A stretch of 64,000 nucleotides of DNA from Rhododendron vialii (taxonomy: Eukaryota; Streptophyta; Magnoliopsida; Ericales; Ericaceae), in NCBI RefSeq assembly GCF_030253575.1, contig NC_080565.1, positions 11,310,501 through 11,374,500 of the forward strand, read 5' to 3'. Below the pieces are notes generated by a model. The model searched no databases. It had not been told where the DNA came from and saw only the letters and a program-made list of their open reading frames with translations. A program made the position numbers and the translations under genes. Below are positions 10,524 to 21,269 of this stretch, in pieces; position 1 is the first letter of the stretch; every line of letters begins with the position of its first letter.

Positions 10524-10969
10524 TAGATATTTTGCTAAGCTCCGTGTACAAGTAGGAATATATATGAAAGGTCACGAGATAGCAATAGTTAGCACGGAAA
10601 CTTAAAAGAAGGTGGTGTGTCCCTGTCGAACAGCGACACTCCTCGGACACCTTCGGACTCATGTTTGATACTCTTTTTCCATGTCCATATTCAGAAATAA
10701 AAATATTAATTTGGACACATGTCCCCCACTCTATCTGCAACTTTTCTGGCACTTATTTGGTGTCTTTGAGTAAGAAATAAATATGCCATCCACACTTCTT
10801 AAACACTTGCTAACATGTGACTATCAATGATATTGGAATTTGACATGTCACATGAGTCACATCACAATAAATAGACGTTGGGAAGACAGTAAGTCTTACA
10901 ATTTATCATATTAAATTCACTTGGAATTTCTTTTTTTGTTGATAAAAAATTTGAATTTGAATTTGTTAA
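10524..10969. other. AT-rich intron-like DNA of the methyltransferase remnant
   Basis: It lies between two methyltransferase pieces. No other gene or repeat boundary is seen. Confidence 0.4.
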
Positions 10970-11170
10970 GGGTGTGTTTGGAAGCTGTGGAAAGAAAGAA
11001 GAGAGAATTAAAAAAAAATCCTTTCTCTTGTTTGGTTGATGGTGGAAAGAGAGAAGAAACAGGAAAAAGTAGAAAGAAGAAACGGTAATTTTTTCTCCCA
11101 ATGTTCTCTATCTTCCCTTAAACATTTTCTCTTCCTTTCTCTTTCTTTCCTCAATTTCCGAACAGACCCC
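10970..11170. mobile_element. Tourist-like MITE
   Basis: The left end GGGTGTGTTTGGAA and right end TTCCGAACAGACCCC are imperfect inverses, with GGAAAGA-rich and TCTTTCC-rich arms. The flanks (GTTAA / AAGG) do not show a clean TAA duplication. Confidence 0.5.
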
Positions 11171-11338
11171 AAGGATATCTTCAGGGTTCCTAGCCGTCCC
11201 CATGTCTATTTTTGAAGCGTTTCCTGAGGCCCATGTCAATTAAATACTTCAAAACTTTATCTTATCTATCATGTAATTTGGGATGTATGCCTATAGTGTT
11301 ATACATACATAATATTAAAATTATATATATTTATGTTC

Positions 11339-11701
11339 GGGGTGGTTCCGGGGACACTTAAAAAAACATCTAAAAAAACACCTCAAATCAATCTCATAGT
11401 TCCTGATCAATTTTTGATGATCCGAACCGTTCAATGTGTTTAAAACATGTTTTTAAGAGTACTTGCAAGAAGTCAACTCAAAATATGACTTTAAAGTGTT
11501 TTATCCAAACAGTTTTTCATAAATGTCTATATATATAGTTTTATGAAAAACTATTTGGATGAAGCACTTTTCAGTCATATTTTGAGCTGATTTCTCGCGA
11601 GTACCCTTAATAACACGTTTTAAATACATTGAACGGCTCGTACCATCAAAATTTGATTGGAAACTTTGAGGTATTTTCTTATGTGTCCCTGGAACAGCCC
11701 C
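11339..11701. mobile_element. foldback MITE (GGGGTGGTTCC ends)
   Basis: The 363-bp element runs from GGGGTGGTTCCGGGGACAC to its inverse GTGTCCCTGGAACAGCCCC. Inner arms share GATCCGAACCGTTCAATG-like, AGTACTCGCGAGAA-like and ATCCAAATAGTTTTTCATA-like blocks. It is related to the three following copies by the CCGTTCAATG and GATTTCTCGCG blocks. Confidence 0.65.
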
Positions 11702-11724
11702 AATTGATGTTACTATAGATATAT

Positions 11725-12078
11725 AGAATTAGGTTCCGGTGAGGGATCCCTCATTTTATTAAAATGAGGGACTCCCCTTCCCGATCAAATTTCGATGATC
11801 CAAGCCGCTCAAAGTGATCAGAACGTGATTTTAAGGGTCCCCGCGAGAAATCAGCAAAAAAAATGACCGGGAAGGGCTTCATCCGAGCAGTTTTCATTGA
11901 ACGGTTCAAAAAAAACTGCTCGGATGACGCCCTTCCCGGTCATTTTTTTTGCTGATTTCTCGCGTGGACCCTTAAAATTATGTTCTGCACACATTGAACG
12001 GTTTGGATTTTCAAAATTTGATCGGGAAATGAAAGTCCCTCATTTTAACAAAATGAGGGATCCCTCACTTGAAAATTC

Positions 12079-12083
<5 letters not shown>
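11725..12083. mobile_element. foldback MITE, first copy of a local array
   Basis: Nearly perfect hairpin: GTGAGGGATCCCTCATTTTA at the left and the inverse at the right. The arms share CCGGGAAGGGC, GAGCAGTTTT and GCTGATTTCTCGCG. A (TA)n run follows directly at 12083-12117. Confidence 0.75.

Positions 12084-12117
<34 letters not shown>
12083..12117. repeat. (TA)n microsatellite
   Basis: About 17 TA units between two related MITEs. It may be the original insertion target or an expansion at the junction. Confidence 0.9.
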
Positions 12118-12119
<2 letters not shown>

Positions 12120-12121
<2 letters not shown>

Positions 12122-12480
12122 TTCAAGTAAGGACGCCCTTAACTGTTAAGTTAAGGACGTCTCCTTTCCCGACCAATTTGCGATGATCCAAGCTGCTCAA
12201 TATGTTCAGAATGTGATTTTAAAGGTACCTGTGAGAAATCAGCAAAAAAAAAGACCGGGAAGGGCTTGATCCGAGCAATTTTTGTTTGTTTTTTATCGAA
12301 CGGTTCAAATAAAAACTGCTCAAATTAAGCCCTTCTTGGTCATTCTTTTTGCTGATTTCTCATGGGTACCTTTAAAATCACATTTTGAACACATTGAGCA
12401 GCTCGGATCATCGAAATTTGATCGGGAAGGATGAGAAAAGGGGACATCCGCATTTTATTTAAAATGAGGACGCATGCTAT
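12120..12480. mobile_element. foldback MITE, second copy
   Basis: It carries the same blocks as the preceding copy (CCGGGAAGGGCTTGATCCGAG, AACGGTTCAAAT, GCTGATTTCTCATGGGTACC) with more divergence. It is followed by a short TA/CA microsatellite near 12481-12506. Confidence 0.7.
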
Positions 12481-12506
12481 AATATATATATATACACACA
12501 CACACA

Positions 12507-12675
12507 GAGTTAGTCTCAAATGAGGTGGTCCTGCGGACCTCCTCATTTCCTGATCGAATTTCGATGATTCGAGCCGCTCAATGTGTTCAGAATGTGATTC
12601 TAAAAGTACCCTGGAGAAATTGGCAAAAAAAATGACCTTCATCCGAGCACTTTTTGTTTGAACCGTTCAATAGAG
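12507..12675. mobile_element. foldback MITE, third copy, left half only
   Basis: It contains GATCGAATTTCGATGATTCG, CCGCTCAATGTGTTCAG and GAGCACTTTTTGTTTG in the order of the left arm of the preceding copies. The right arm is missing. Confidence 0.6.
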
Positions 12676-13179
12676 TATATGGGAGAGGGAAAGAGAGAGT
12701 AAATGCCTAAATGGGTCATTGGGGAAGGGGCTCGCCGGAGAAAGGTCGCCAGAGTGGGGAAGGCAAAAGGTGATTTGCTAGAGTGGGGAAGGGGAGAGAG
12801 AGGGAGAGAGAACATGAGATGAGATGGAGAGAGAGAGAGACCCAATTCTTTTTTTGGTTTGATCTCAGCCACATTTCAATGGCAGAGATGTAATGTTAAA
12901 TGGTGTGTTAAATGTTAGGTCTACGTTGAATGTATCCTAAACGTATCCGTGTCCAACATTTTAGAGCAATAACGTGTCCGCAAGGCCATGTCATATCTGT
13001 GCTTCTTAGGTTAGAAACATGCATTAAAGCTCTCAATCCATCTTGAAATTTAACCAAAAATACAACCGCGGGTGATACGTTATACTTATTGAACGAAGTG
13101 ATGCAGAATCCATTCATTTCAACTCCATAAAACCAATACAACGTTTGGTCTTGCTACTTGGGCTCTAAAATGATCTGTT
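12676..13179. other. GA-rich then AT-rich DNA, no gene seen
   Basis: A GA-rich stretch lies at 12680-12840, then undistinguished sequence runs up to the methyltransferase exon near 13180. A 77-codon frame (complement of 12908-13141) has no recognisable features. Confidence 0.4.
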
Positions 13180-13509
13180 TGTCATGCTTGAATCCAAGTG
13201 GAGTTGTCTACATTGCAGCTAAGAAGCATTACTTCAGCTTAGGAGGAGGATCGAGGCGATTTCTCTCTTTGGTGGAGAAAGATGGTGAAAACTTCATTAG
13301 TATGATGTTCTTAGTAGGTCTTGTTTTTCTTTTCCTCTGTACTGCACCAATTAAGTGTTGTATTTTTAACACTTAAAGAAATAGCACAAGACATCTGATT
13401 TGTACAGTAGTTAACTCTGTGTTTCAATTAGAGATGGGCAATTTGTCGTAGAGCATTGCTTTTGTTGTCCAAGTTTGCATATGCGATAGAGCAAGAAGGA
13501 AAACTAATA

Positions 13510-13800
13510 CTCCCTCCGTCCCAAATTGCTTGTCCTTTTTGGGCAGTCATCCCACTTAAAAAATTGCCTATATTACACAATCTATAATGTTTTATCGATT
13601 TTCAAAACTTTCTCTAGCAAAACTAATTGAGATCAATCAAACAAGATCCATATTGCATATACAAAATGTAAGAATTCTTTGAGAGATCTGAAATAGTGAA
13701 AAGAGACCAGCAATGACATGTGGATATACATAAGTTTTGGACCATTTGAACAGATTTTGTATTTATTAGGTCGAATTTATCACAGGGTAAAACGCATCTT
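13510..13800. mobile_element. Stowaway-like MITE, one end only
   Basis: It begins with TA then CTCCCTCCGTCCC, the conserved Stowaway/Mariner terminus, but no inverse GGGACGGAGGGAG terminus follows. The right boundary is a guess. It sits inside the last intron of the methyltransferase remnant. Confidence 0.45.
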
Positions 13801-14516
13801 CCTTTGGAGATGCATATATTTGTTATTAAGCTGATATTGTGCAGGCATTTACGCCCAAAAAATGTTTAATCGGGAAAATGCATTGCAGTTTGTTTTGCTC
13901 CCTTGTGTTGTGATGTCTGAGCATCAAGGCAGGTGTACGTTTATCAACTTGTTGCTCAAATCTTGAGCAGGTTATGTAATGATGAAGTCTATAATTGAAT
14001 CCTTTTTGTCCATGATCATATTGTTTGTCCAAACGTTGCTGGATTCTGGTGTAAGGCCTAAAGGAATATTATTGTTGTACTGTCCATAAGTGGTTGTATT
14101 TGTATAATAGTACGAAAGGTGAAAAGGTAGGTTGTCAGGAGTAATGTTATATGTGTGTAGGTGTGTGACTTATTTGTATAAATGACATAAGCGATGATGT
14201 AAGCGAGAGACCCTTTTATGCCTATAAAAGAGGGACTCTCCCCGTTGTAAAAGCAGGCGAGTAAGAATCAGTACTTTCCTATTATATCAGACACGAAGTG
14301 GGTACAAACACAAAGTAGGTTAGGATCGAAAGAGTAAGAGAACACAAGACACGGGCTATGTGAAGCACACAAGTTTTGTTTGTGCTGAACGTCATGGCAA
14401 TTCTTTTATTGTTAGCTTGTGTGGTCTAGTGTGTTGATGAGATGATCCTCTTTTCTCCAGGTGTTATGGAAGGGTGCCTGCTTGCTGAAGTAGCCGATGG
14501 TTCCACGAATGTATGA

Positions 14517-14757
14517 GAGGTATGCAAACTTCATTATAAGTAGATTTTGATTTCAGGTGAAGGTTGTCTCTTCAAATTTTCAGTTAGTTTCAGTGGTAGA
14601 GCACAAAATTGATGCATGCTTTCTGATCGGACTGTATATTATGGTTTACTCTAGCTCTAGAATAACGTAATGTTCTAGCTGATTCACATTTTGGATTGGA
14701 GCAACATGATCCATCTAGCTACCCTGACATTGAAATGTATTTTTTCAAGTGACTAAA

Positions 14758-14816
<59 letters not shown>

Positions 14817-15568
14817 GCCATGGATCTCAAATAGAGTTTGGCCTGAAAGAGTGGTTGATATGTGAAACCTCGGTTAACTTATCTTTTTTTGGCTGTTGAG
14901 GTTTTAGCTGGTGTTTGTAGTCTTCGTTCTGGTATTGTTTTCTGCTGCTGTTAGGACTCTCGCCGATATTCAATTTGTCCAGGTTGCTTGGTTTGTTTAT
15001 TGATGAAATTACGTTACCTAAAAAGCTACATACATGATATTTTGTAGTTACCGTACATCTAGCCTACAATGCTACATACAAGGTATATCTTGTAGTGGTA
15101 ACCGTCTAGCCTTCAATGCTACCAACAAGCTGATGCATCCTGCACCTACACATACGGTGTGAGGCCGTCCATCTGATAAGTGATTTAGCTAGAAATGTGG
15201 TGTTGTTGATCTTTTCCATTATGGTTTTGGTTTTGTTTTTAGTCATACTATTTGCCTTCAGACAATTTCCGTACCCACCTCCTCTAGGGAAGGTGACATA
15301 TTTATCCCGGGACAGCAAGAGTCACAATTAAAGTTCATAATAAGTCTTTGATCTGATCAACTGATTGTTTGTAAATATACTTTAACTGTTTGCAAAGTGT
15401 TTCACTTTTGCTATTTTTGTTCTTTTGGAAAGTTTAGATAGCACACAAAACAAATGTTTTATTTTATTTTTTTTGGTAAGTAAAACATATGTTTGTTTTT
15501 GGCAGAGAAAACTAATTTTGATACACATTTTACCGTTACATAGTCTAGCAGCAGGATGAGGATATGTT

Positions 15569-15602
<34 letters not shown>

Positions 15603-15942
15603 ATGAATACCAAATAGAAGTAAACAGAAATAACCTTTTCAGATGTGTGAACAAATCGTAAATTGTCGGCTGTATTTCTTCTGCAAAATAGAAAGGATAA
15701 AGCATGAATAAGGGGTTTGCTGTATTTCTTCACTAAGGGCTTTGCTGAGAAGTTAGTCCACTGGACTTTTGAATGCTGTGCAACTAAATTACTACGTTCT
15801 CACGAAATATATCCGAAAGCTGAATTACATAGTACCCACTTCTATCCATTTACTTGATTGGAAAAACGAGATCAACAACTGATTTTCACGCGTGCACGCA
15901 CACAAACACACACATAAACACACACACAGAGATCCTGGGGAA
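14517..15942. other. intergenic DNA with CT microsatellites
   Basis: It contains (CT)n at 14761-14812, (CT)n at about 15571-15599 and a CA-rich run at 15899-15928. The 3' UTR of the RALF gene presumably starts at the right end. No coding region is supported. Confidence 0.6.
14761..14812. repeat. (CT)n microsatellite
   Basis: A pure run of 26 CT units. Confidence 0.95.
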
Positions 15943-16287
15943 TCATGCATCGCTTCTACAACGGTAATATTTTGAGCAGCCTCTGTTATAAGGGTTGGAC
16001 TGCGGCGGGAGACAACCACCAGTCTTGCTATAAGCTTCACCACTAGCACCACCGCGACATACTGGCTCATCTCTCTTTAAAGCCCCGGGCGATATGTACT
16101 TGGTCGCCAAGAACCTTCTGGTCACCTCCGACTCCATTAATATCTCCAAATCTGCGTTACATTCTGCTATCGAACCGATGCATTTTACAGGTGCATCATG
16201 GGTCGTGGTCGTCGTGACGGAGACAAATCCGCCATGACTTAACAGGATAAGGAGGAATAGAAGAATTGAGAGTTGGGGGAAGATCAT
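15943..16287 (-). CDS. RALF: rapid alkalinization factor (RALF-like) peptide precursor
   Basis: A 114-aa intronless precursor of a secreted peptide hormone. A hydrophobic signal peptide spans residues about 3-24 (PQLSILLFLLILL). The subtilase S1P site RRFL is at 57-60, followed by the mature region with YISPGAL (64-70), a variant of the family YISYGAL. The four conserved cysteines are at 77, 92, 104 and 110, and the NPYNRGC block is present; C36 and C43 lie in the propeptide. RALFs are released into the apoplast and signal through CrRLK1L kinases (FERONIA and relatives) with LLG co-receptors, causing alkalinisation and growth arrest. I choose the Met at 16287 because it puts the signal peptide at the N-terminus; the frame is open up to 16425, but that leader would bury it. 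The Tyr-to-Pro change in YISY could alter receptor binding. A CrRLK1L-type kinase lies 3.5 kb away in divergent orientation. Confidence 0.92.
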   Translation of the reverse strand: MIFPQLSILLFLLILLSHGGFVSVTTTTTHDAPVKCIGSIAECNADLEILMESEVTRRFLATKYISPGALKRDEPVCRGGASGEAYSKTGGCLPPQSNPYNRGCSKYYRCRSDA

Positions 16288-16425
16288 GGCGGAGCTCTTT
16301 TCAATTGTTACTATGGCTAGCTCTCTTTCTACTTTGAAGGACATTAATAATGGAGGAGCATCAAACTTTTTAAAAGGGGAGTTAGTGGAAGCCACACTAG
16401 CAGCATAGAAACCCAACTTAGCCAA

Positions 16426-17085
16426 ACTTAGAGAGAGAGAGAGACTTTCATGATTATACGTCGAACTTTAGACAGGCTTCTAATTAAAAAAAAAAAATTA
16501 TGAGGGAAATTCAATGGTATCCCCAAAGCAAAAAACAAAAAGAATACCATATCCACCTAATCAATGGTCTATATTCCGCCAACAATACATTTTTGGCATG
16601 CATTTTCCAGTTATCTTCGATACTAACATGTAAAGGACCGCAATGAGCCGTTTATTTTGATGATTGAGATCAATGATTTTGTTGTGTTGATGAAATCAAT
16701 CACGTAAATTGTTGGTTGGATTGGGTTTAGAAAGCCCTTTGTCGGCACGCAATTGATTATTAAAATAATGCTTTCCGTTCGATCAAGGGTCTACCGATCA
16801 ATTTCATTCTTGGTACGATTGATCTACTCCATACTATATAACAGATGGACAATTTTGATAGAGAAGGAAGACCTCAGGTAGGGCTCGAGTGGTGCACTAC
16901 AAGACTTTAATGCCCTGGACACATTAAATGTCTTCCGATCACATGGTTGCCGATGTAGTTCCCTAGATTTGCGGAGTGAGTGCTTAGTTCCACATTGGTT
17001 AGGATTGCATGTCACCTTCTTAGATATATACCTTTTAAGGCCAAGTGTTTACGGTGAAAGGGGGTTCATGGTCAACAAGATCAGG
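16426..17085. other. 5' flank of the RALF gene, no other gene
   Basis: A short GA run (16432-16443) lies just upstream of the RALF frame, followed by AT-rich sequence. The stretch from about 16830 resembles a short LTR: it has a CACATTGGTTAGGATTGC phrase and leads into the primer-binding-like site at about 17097. Confidence 0.45.
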
Positions 17086-17096
17086 TTGTTATAAAT

Positions 17097-17108
17097 GGTA
17101 TCAGAGCC
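17097..17108 (+). other. LTR-type primer binding site (tRNA-Met like)
   Basis: TGGTATCAGAGC is the common plant retrotransposon PBS complementary to initiator tRNA-Met. The sequence before it may be a TRIM or Copia LTR, but no second LTR was found. Confidence 0.5.
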
Positions 17109-17229
17109 CTGCCATGTTCAAGTGTTGGAATATGCAACATGGATGTTGCATCCCTAAGAGGAAAAAACAACGCTGTGACGGCCACCGACCAGCCAACGTC
17201 AATCCTGAACCGATGGGCACATGGGGCCC

Positions 17230-17773
17230 ACTTTTTTTTTTGATCGGCAAAAGATAAAATTTATTAAAAAACGGGGAGAGGGGAAGGAGATCCAACAAAA
17301 AGTTGGAAGATACACCACAGGGGCAAAGCCCAAACCACCCAAGGGTCAACAAGGATCCAAACCAGATAAAACATTAAAGCTCGATCCAAAACCCAAATAA
17401 AACAATAAGCCCTAAAAACACCCAATCCGGTCCAAACCTGGACTGGCCTGCCCAATCCATCCCCAAAACCCTAACCACTATGGCCACCGCCTCCATACAA
17501 ACCACCGGCGCCCCGCCTCGCCATTAAGCCGAGCCAGTCTCTCCCAGAAGAAGAGACCGGTGGCGGAAACGAACCGGCCTACGAAAACAGTAACTGTAGC
17601 AATCAGAGCCATGGGGCCAAACCACCACCATCATCAGCACCTCCCCGGCAGCACAGACATCAACAGCAAGAGCAGCAACCCAGAAGCAATGAACTGTCAG
17701 TCCCACGCCCGATTGAGAGCTCCGATTGGTCACCAACCGAACTTCGGCATACAAAACGATTAGAACACCCAGC
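17230..17773 (-). mobile_element. LINE-1-like 3' fragment
   Basis: A poly(T) run at 17230-17241 (the poly(A) tail on the minus strand) is followed by TTTATTAAAAAACGGGGAGA-type sequence, then GC-richer DNA typical of plant L1 3' ends. An 11-bp near-duplication (ATGGGGCCCAC at about 17219 and ATGGGGGCCAC at about 17775) flanks the segment with one mismatch. No RT domain remains. Confidence 0.55.
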
Positions 17774-18087
17774 TATGGGGGCCACATCCACCTCACCACC
17801 ACCAGACACAAACCATCACCGAACGATGACACCACCACTTTGAATCCCACCCGGATGATCCGAACCGTTCAATAATTTTTTTTTAAAAAACGAGCGAATC
17901 CATGAAAAATCAACTCAGTCCGATATATATAGGTTCTCGATCCAATCTTCCATTTGTTCATTCAGATGGAGTTAATAAAATTTCTTCCCTTATCAAAAAT
18001 AATAAATGAAGTCTAGATCTGAGTATCGCGTGACTTCATTTTTACTGGTATCCGGTCATTTTGATTTTTAGAGGTTCGTTTTAAATG

Positions 18088-18466
18088 GGGAAATTTATAC
18101 AAATGATCCTCTTAGTTTCATCAGAGTCTCATTTTCCGTCCTCCAAGTATCAATTACAACTCTTTTGACCTTCAAGTTTGGTTTTTGTACCAAATTAGTC
18201 TAATTGATAACTTCTATAAGCCAAACTGGATAAAAAAAAAATCAAATTGATAGCAGTTAGGACGTTGCAATTCGTACCAAGTTGGTCCAATTGATGACGT
18301 CTGCTCTCAATCTGATCTTTTCCGTCCAATTTGGCTGACAAACATTATCAATTGGACTAACTTAGTACGAAAACCAAACTTAAAGGTCAAAAGAGTTGCA
18401 ATTGATACTTGGAGGATGAAAATGAGACTCAGGTAAAACTAGAAGGATCATTTCTAAAAATTTCCC
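18088..18466. mobile_element. MULE-type foldback MITE, copy 1
   Basis: The 379-bp element begins GGGAAATTTATACAAATGATC and ends with the inverse. Both arms contain GTATCAATTACAACTCTTTT-like and CCAAACTGGA-like blocks. A perfect 9-bp target duplication, TTTTAAATG, lies at 18079-18087 and 18467-18475. A second copy of this family is at 46065-46442. Confidence 0.85.
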
Positions 18467-18475
18467 TTTTAAATG

Positions 18476-19742
18476 AGGATCGTTTTGATTGTTAGGGGCG
18501 TAGCCCTTAGGGTGTGTTCTCCCAACAAGTGTTTTTTTCCATTTTTTTTCTTCCATCCAATCTTTCGTTGGATTTTTCTCTCCTCCCCTAACTTGATGTA
18601 CTCTGGTCAAGTTTTTGATGCAGAATAGTCTCCTTTTACGAAATTGTTTGCAAGAAAATACACGAACAGAGCAAACGAATTTGAGATAAATCTTGATTAT
18701 ATTTTTATTAATTCAGTATCAAAAAACTGTCGAGCCCTAAAGCTTACAATGAATATAAATAGGGCGGTAGAATCCCTAAACAACTTAGGAAATAATTAGG
18801 GCCGAGAATCAAACCCTAATCACATAAATTACGAAAACTACCAACAACGGAAAATTCTACACTAACTAGAAAATCAAATACTAGGACGAAATATAAGGTT
18901 ACCAAAACAAACAACAATTAAAACAGAATTTCCTATCAAAAGTTATTAGCAATCTAAATATTACTATAAACGACAAAAGAGGCCTTTCGGAGGCCTAAAC
19001 AGCATCGAACGACCGAAAAGCACTGCTGATCATCTTTCAAAGGTAGATTTAATTTCGTAGTAGATTCCTTTTTCTTCAAAGTCTTCTTCTTCTAAGTCGG
19101 AATCGTCTTTGTTTCCCACCAGTCTAATCCCTCTTCTACGCCTAAGCATTATTCCAAATCCATTTTGTCTTCTAATTCTTGGAGGTAGGCTTTTACCCTT
19201 TCCAAGGCCATTCTTTCTTCTTGGAAGTCAGCTTTTTTCAACAACAAAAACAAATTCATTTTTTCGCCGATTAAGGAAATTAGCTTTTCATATTCGAATA
19301 AGTCGCTTGAGCATTGATCAGTGAGCCATTCCGCTTCAACCCTACGACCCACGGGTCATTCTGCCACTATCGCTCCCCCTCCAGTTTGGTTTGGCTTGAG
19401 GTCGGTCCAGTCGCTCAAAGACCGTGGACGCGACCCGGTCAGTTTTCATTAATTAAAAATTACTTTTGCCCATAAAAAAAAACATGGAATTTAAAGTTCG
19501 TTCTTTTTATTCCACCGAATAAGTTGACCCTTCAAAACATAGAATGGTAGCAGCTGCCAATAACTTTGGCCAATTCAATCTTCTCACTTCGTTGAACATT
19601 CTGCGCCATCGCCATTGACTGGTTGTTGCCTACCGATATTTCCCAAATGATGAAGAAGAAGAACATATTCATTTCTCATTTCTCTTAATAAGTCTTATTC
19701 CCCCATTAACTCCATTTTTCTCTCTGAGAAAACTAAAGAAAC
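18476..19742. other. kinase upstream region with probable retroelement remnant
   Basis: On the minus strand, 18610-19000 has LTR-like features: CCCTATTTATATTCATTGTA resembling a TATA/transcribed region, then a U5-like tail. A 67-codon minus frame ending at 19149 (ERMALERVKAYLQELEDK) is coiled-coil-like but unassigned. The kinase promoter and 5' UTR presumably lie in 19440-19742. No ectodomain exon for the kinase is seen. Confidence 0.4.
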
Positions 19743-20945
19743 ATGTTTTCTACTCCAGACAGCGATAATTCAACTGGAAAATCTGAGGTACAATACGAAC
19801 CACTGTGCCGTTGGTTTTCGCTTGCTGAAATAGAATCGGCGACTAACAATTTCGATGACAACTCCGTCATCGGAACCGGAGGATTCGGCAAGGTATATAA
19901 AGGGTTCATCGACGGTGGTGCCACGACTGTTGCCGTAAAGCGGTTGAATTCGGAGTCCAAGCAAGGGGCGGTAGAGTTCTGGATGGAGGTGAGGATGCTT
20001 TCCGAGCTTCGACACGCTCATCTTGTCGCTCTTTTCGGGTACTGCAACGAAGGAGAAGAAATGATCCTTGTTTACGAATACATAGCCAACGGAACCCTTG
20101 CTCATCATCTGTACAAAAGTGGTGGAAGAGGAGCCGATGGAAATTATGGATATAGTCTTACGTGGGAGCAAAGGCTAAATATTTGCATCGGTGCTGCACG
20201 CGGGTTAGACTACCTTCATACAGGTACCGAGCAAAGTTTCATACACCGAGATGTGAAAACCACAAATGTTTTGTTAGACGAGAGATGGGTAGCAAAGATT
20301 TCGGATTTTGGGTTGTCAAAGGACACTGCAAGCCAATCACAAACTCATGTCAGCACAGCCGTGAAAGGAACGTTTGGATATTTGGATCCGGATTACTTCT
20401 TGACTCAAAGGCTAACCAAAAAGTCCGATGTGTATGCCTTTGGAGTGGTGATGTTAGAAGTTCTGTGCGGGAGGCCGGCCGTGGATACAAGACTCGAGGA
20501 AGAGCAAATCAGTCTAGTCTTTTGGGTTAAGCAATGCATCCAAGAGGGTAGTCTTCATCATATCATTGATCCCTCTTTGAGGGGCCAAATATCGCCTGAT
20601 TCTCTGAAGTACTTTGTGGAAGTAGCAAGCAACTGTTTACGTGATCGCCCCCCGCAACGGCCAACAATGGCTGAAGTGGCGACAAGCCTCGAGTATGCAT
20701 TGGCTTTGCAGCGAAGGGGAATTGTAACAGAAATTAATGATCATCGTCTTGGCCCAACCAAAAAGAAACGCCATGGTTTCTCTGTAAAAAATTTGATCGA
20801 GAGCATTCAGAACGCATTGCCAAACACTATTGAGTTCCGCGTTGGGTTACCTCAGGCCAATGCTAGTTCTTGCAATGCTGCAATGTCTGGTAATGGTGAG
20901 TTCCCAGCCAGAGGGAATCATGCACCAGACCATAGAAATACTTAG
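19743..20945 (+). CDS. receptor-like kinase without ectodomain, CrRLK1L/FERONIA type
   Basis: A 400-aa single-exon Ser/Thr kinase. A short N-terminal leader is followed by the kinase domain (about 38-315): glycine loop IGTGGFGKVYKG (43-54), catalytic Lys66 (VAVKR), HRDVKTTNVLLD (168-179), DFG 188-190 and activation-segment GTFGYLDPDYF (209-219). All catalytic residues are intact. The KTTN after HRD and the YLDP/KKSDVYAFGVVMLEVLCGRP wording are characteristic of CrRLK1L kinases. There is no signal peptide, malectin-like ectodomain or transmembrane helix, so it would be cytoplasmic. It may be a receptor-like cytoplasmic kinase or a gene that lost its ectodomain. The C-tail (about 330-400) is basic then low-complexity. 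The start is the first ATG of the frame. A RALF gene, the ligand family of CrRLK1Ls, is 3.5 kb upstream in the opposite direction. Confidence 0.9.
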   Translation: MFSTPDSDNSTGKSEVQYEPLCRWFSLAEIESATNNFDDNSVIGTGGFGKVYKGFIDGGATTVAVKRLNSESKQGAVEFWMEVRMLSELRHAHLVALFGYCNEGEEMILVYEYIANGTLAHHLYKSGGRGADGNYGYSLTWEQRLNICIGAARGLDYLHTGTEQSFIHRDVKTTNVLLDERWVAKISDFGLSKDTASQSQTHVSTAVKGTFGYLDPDYFLTQRLTKKSDVYAFGVVMLEVLCGRPAVDTRLEEEQISLVFWVKQCIQEGSLHHIIDPSLRGQISPDSLKYFVEVASNCLRDRPPQRPTMAEVATSLEYALALQRRGIVTEINDHRLGPTKKKRHGFSVKNLIESIQNALPNTIEFRVGLPQANASSCNAAMSGNGEFPARGNHAPDHRNT

Positions 20946-21224
20946 TTCCAAAAAAAAAAAAAATATTGCTGACGTTGAATGGTTTGCCTAAAATATTTTT
21001 GTATCGTGGGGTTACGTACATTGAAAGTTGTAAGACAGTGTGGCGATCAATTTTTTCTTTTTGTGTTCTTACCAATTCATTTCAACTGCACAGTGTAGAC
21101 ATATCCTACCGTTATCTTGTCTGTGAGAGTATTTCACTATTGTTTCAGGCAAAAAAAATGCCATATGGTAATTGTGGCATAGTACCATATCATTTCAGGC
21201 AAAAAAAATAGCTTTCAAAAACTT

Positions 21225-21269
<45 letters not shown>

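Larger units (their letters stand above)
9733..14516 (+). pseudogene. histidine protein methyltransferase (HPM1/METTL18-like) remnant
   Basis: Pieces of a SAM-dependent protein-histidine methyltransferase lie in order. About 10128-10200 encodes AVIHFQDFNAEVL, then in another frame CLTIPNVCAN. Positions 10258-10443 encode FFAGDWSEVHQILPY and YDIILVAEAVYSLSALPQFY. About 13180-13284 encodes GVVYIAAKKHYFSLGGG and RRFLSLVEKDG. Positions 14461-14516 encode VMEGCLLAEVADGSTNV then TGA. The 13284 donor (GATG|GTGAAA) and 14460 acceptor (CTCCAG|GTGTT) keep phase. Lesions: a 2-bp shift after NAEVL, a likely Arg CGA-to-TGA stop near the C-terminus, and no recognisable SAM-binding GxGxG exon. A possible first exon begins at 9733 (MDASQHG). 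A decayed gene is the best reading; assembly errors in a living gene are the alternative. Confidence 0.65.
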
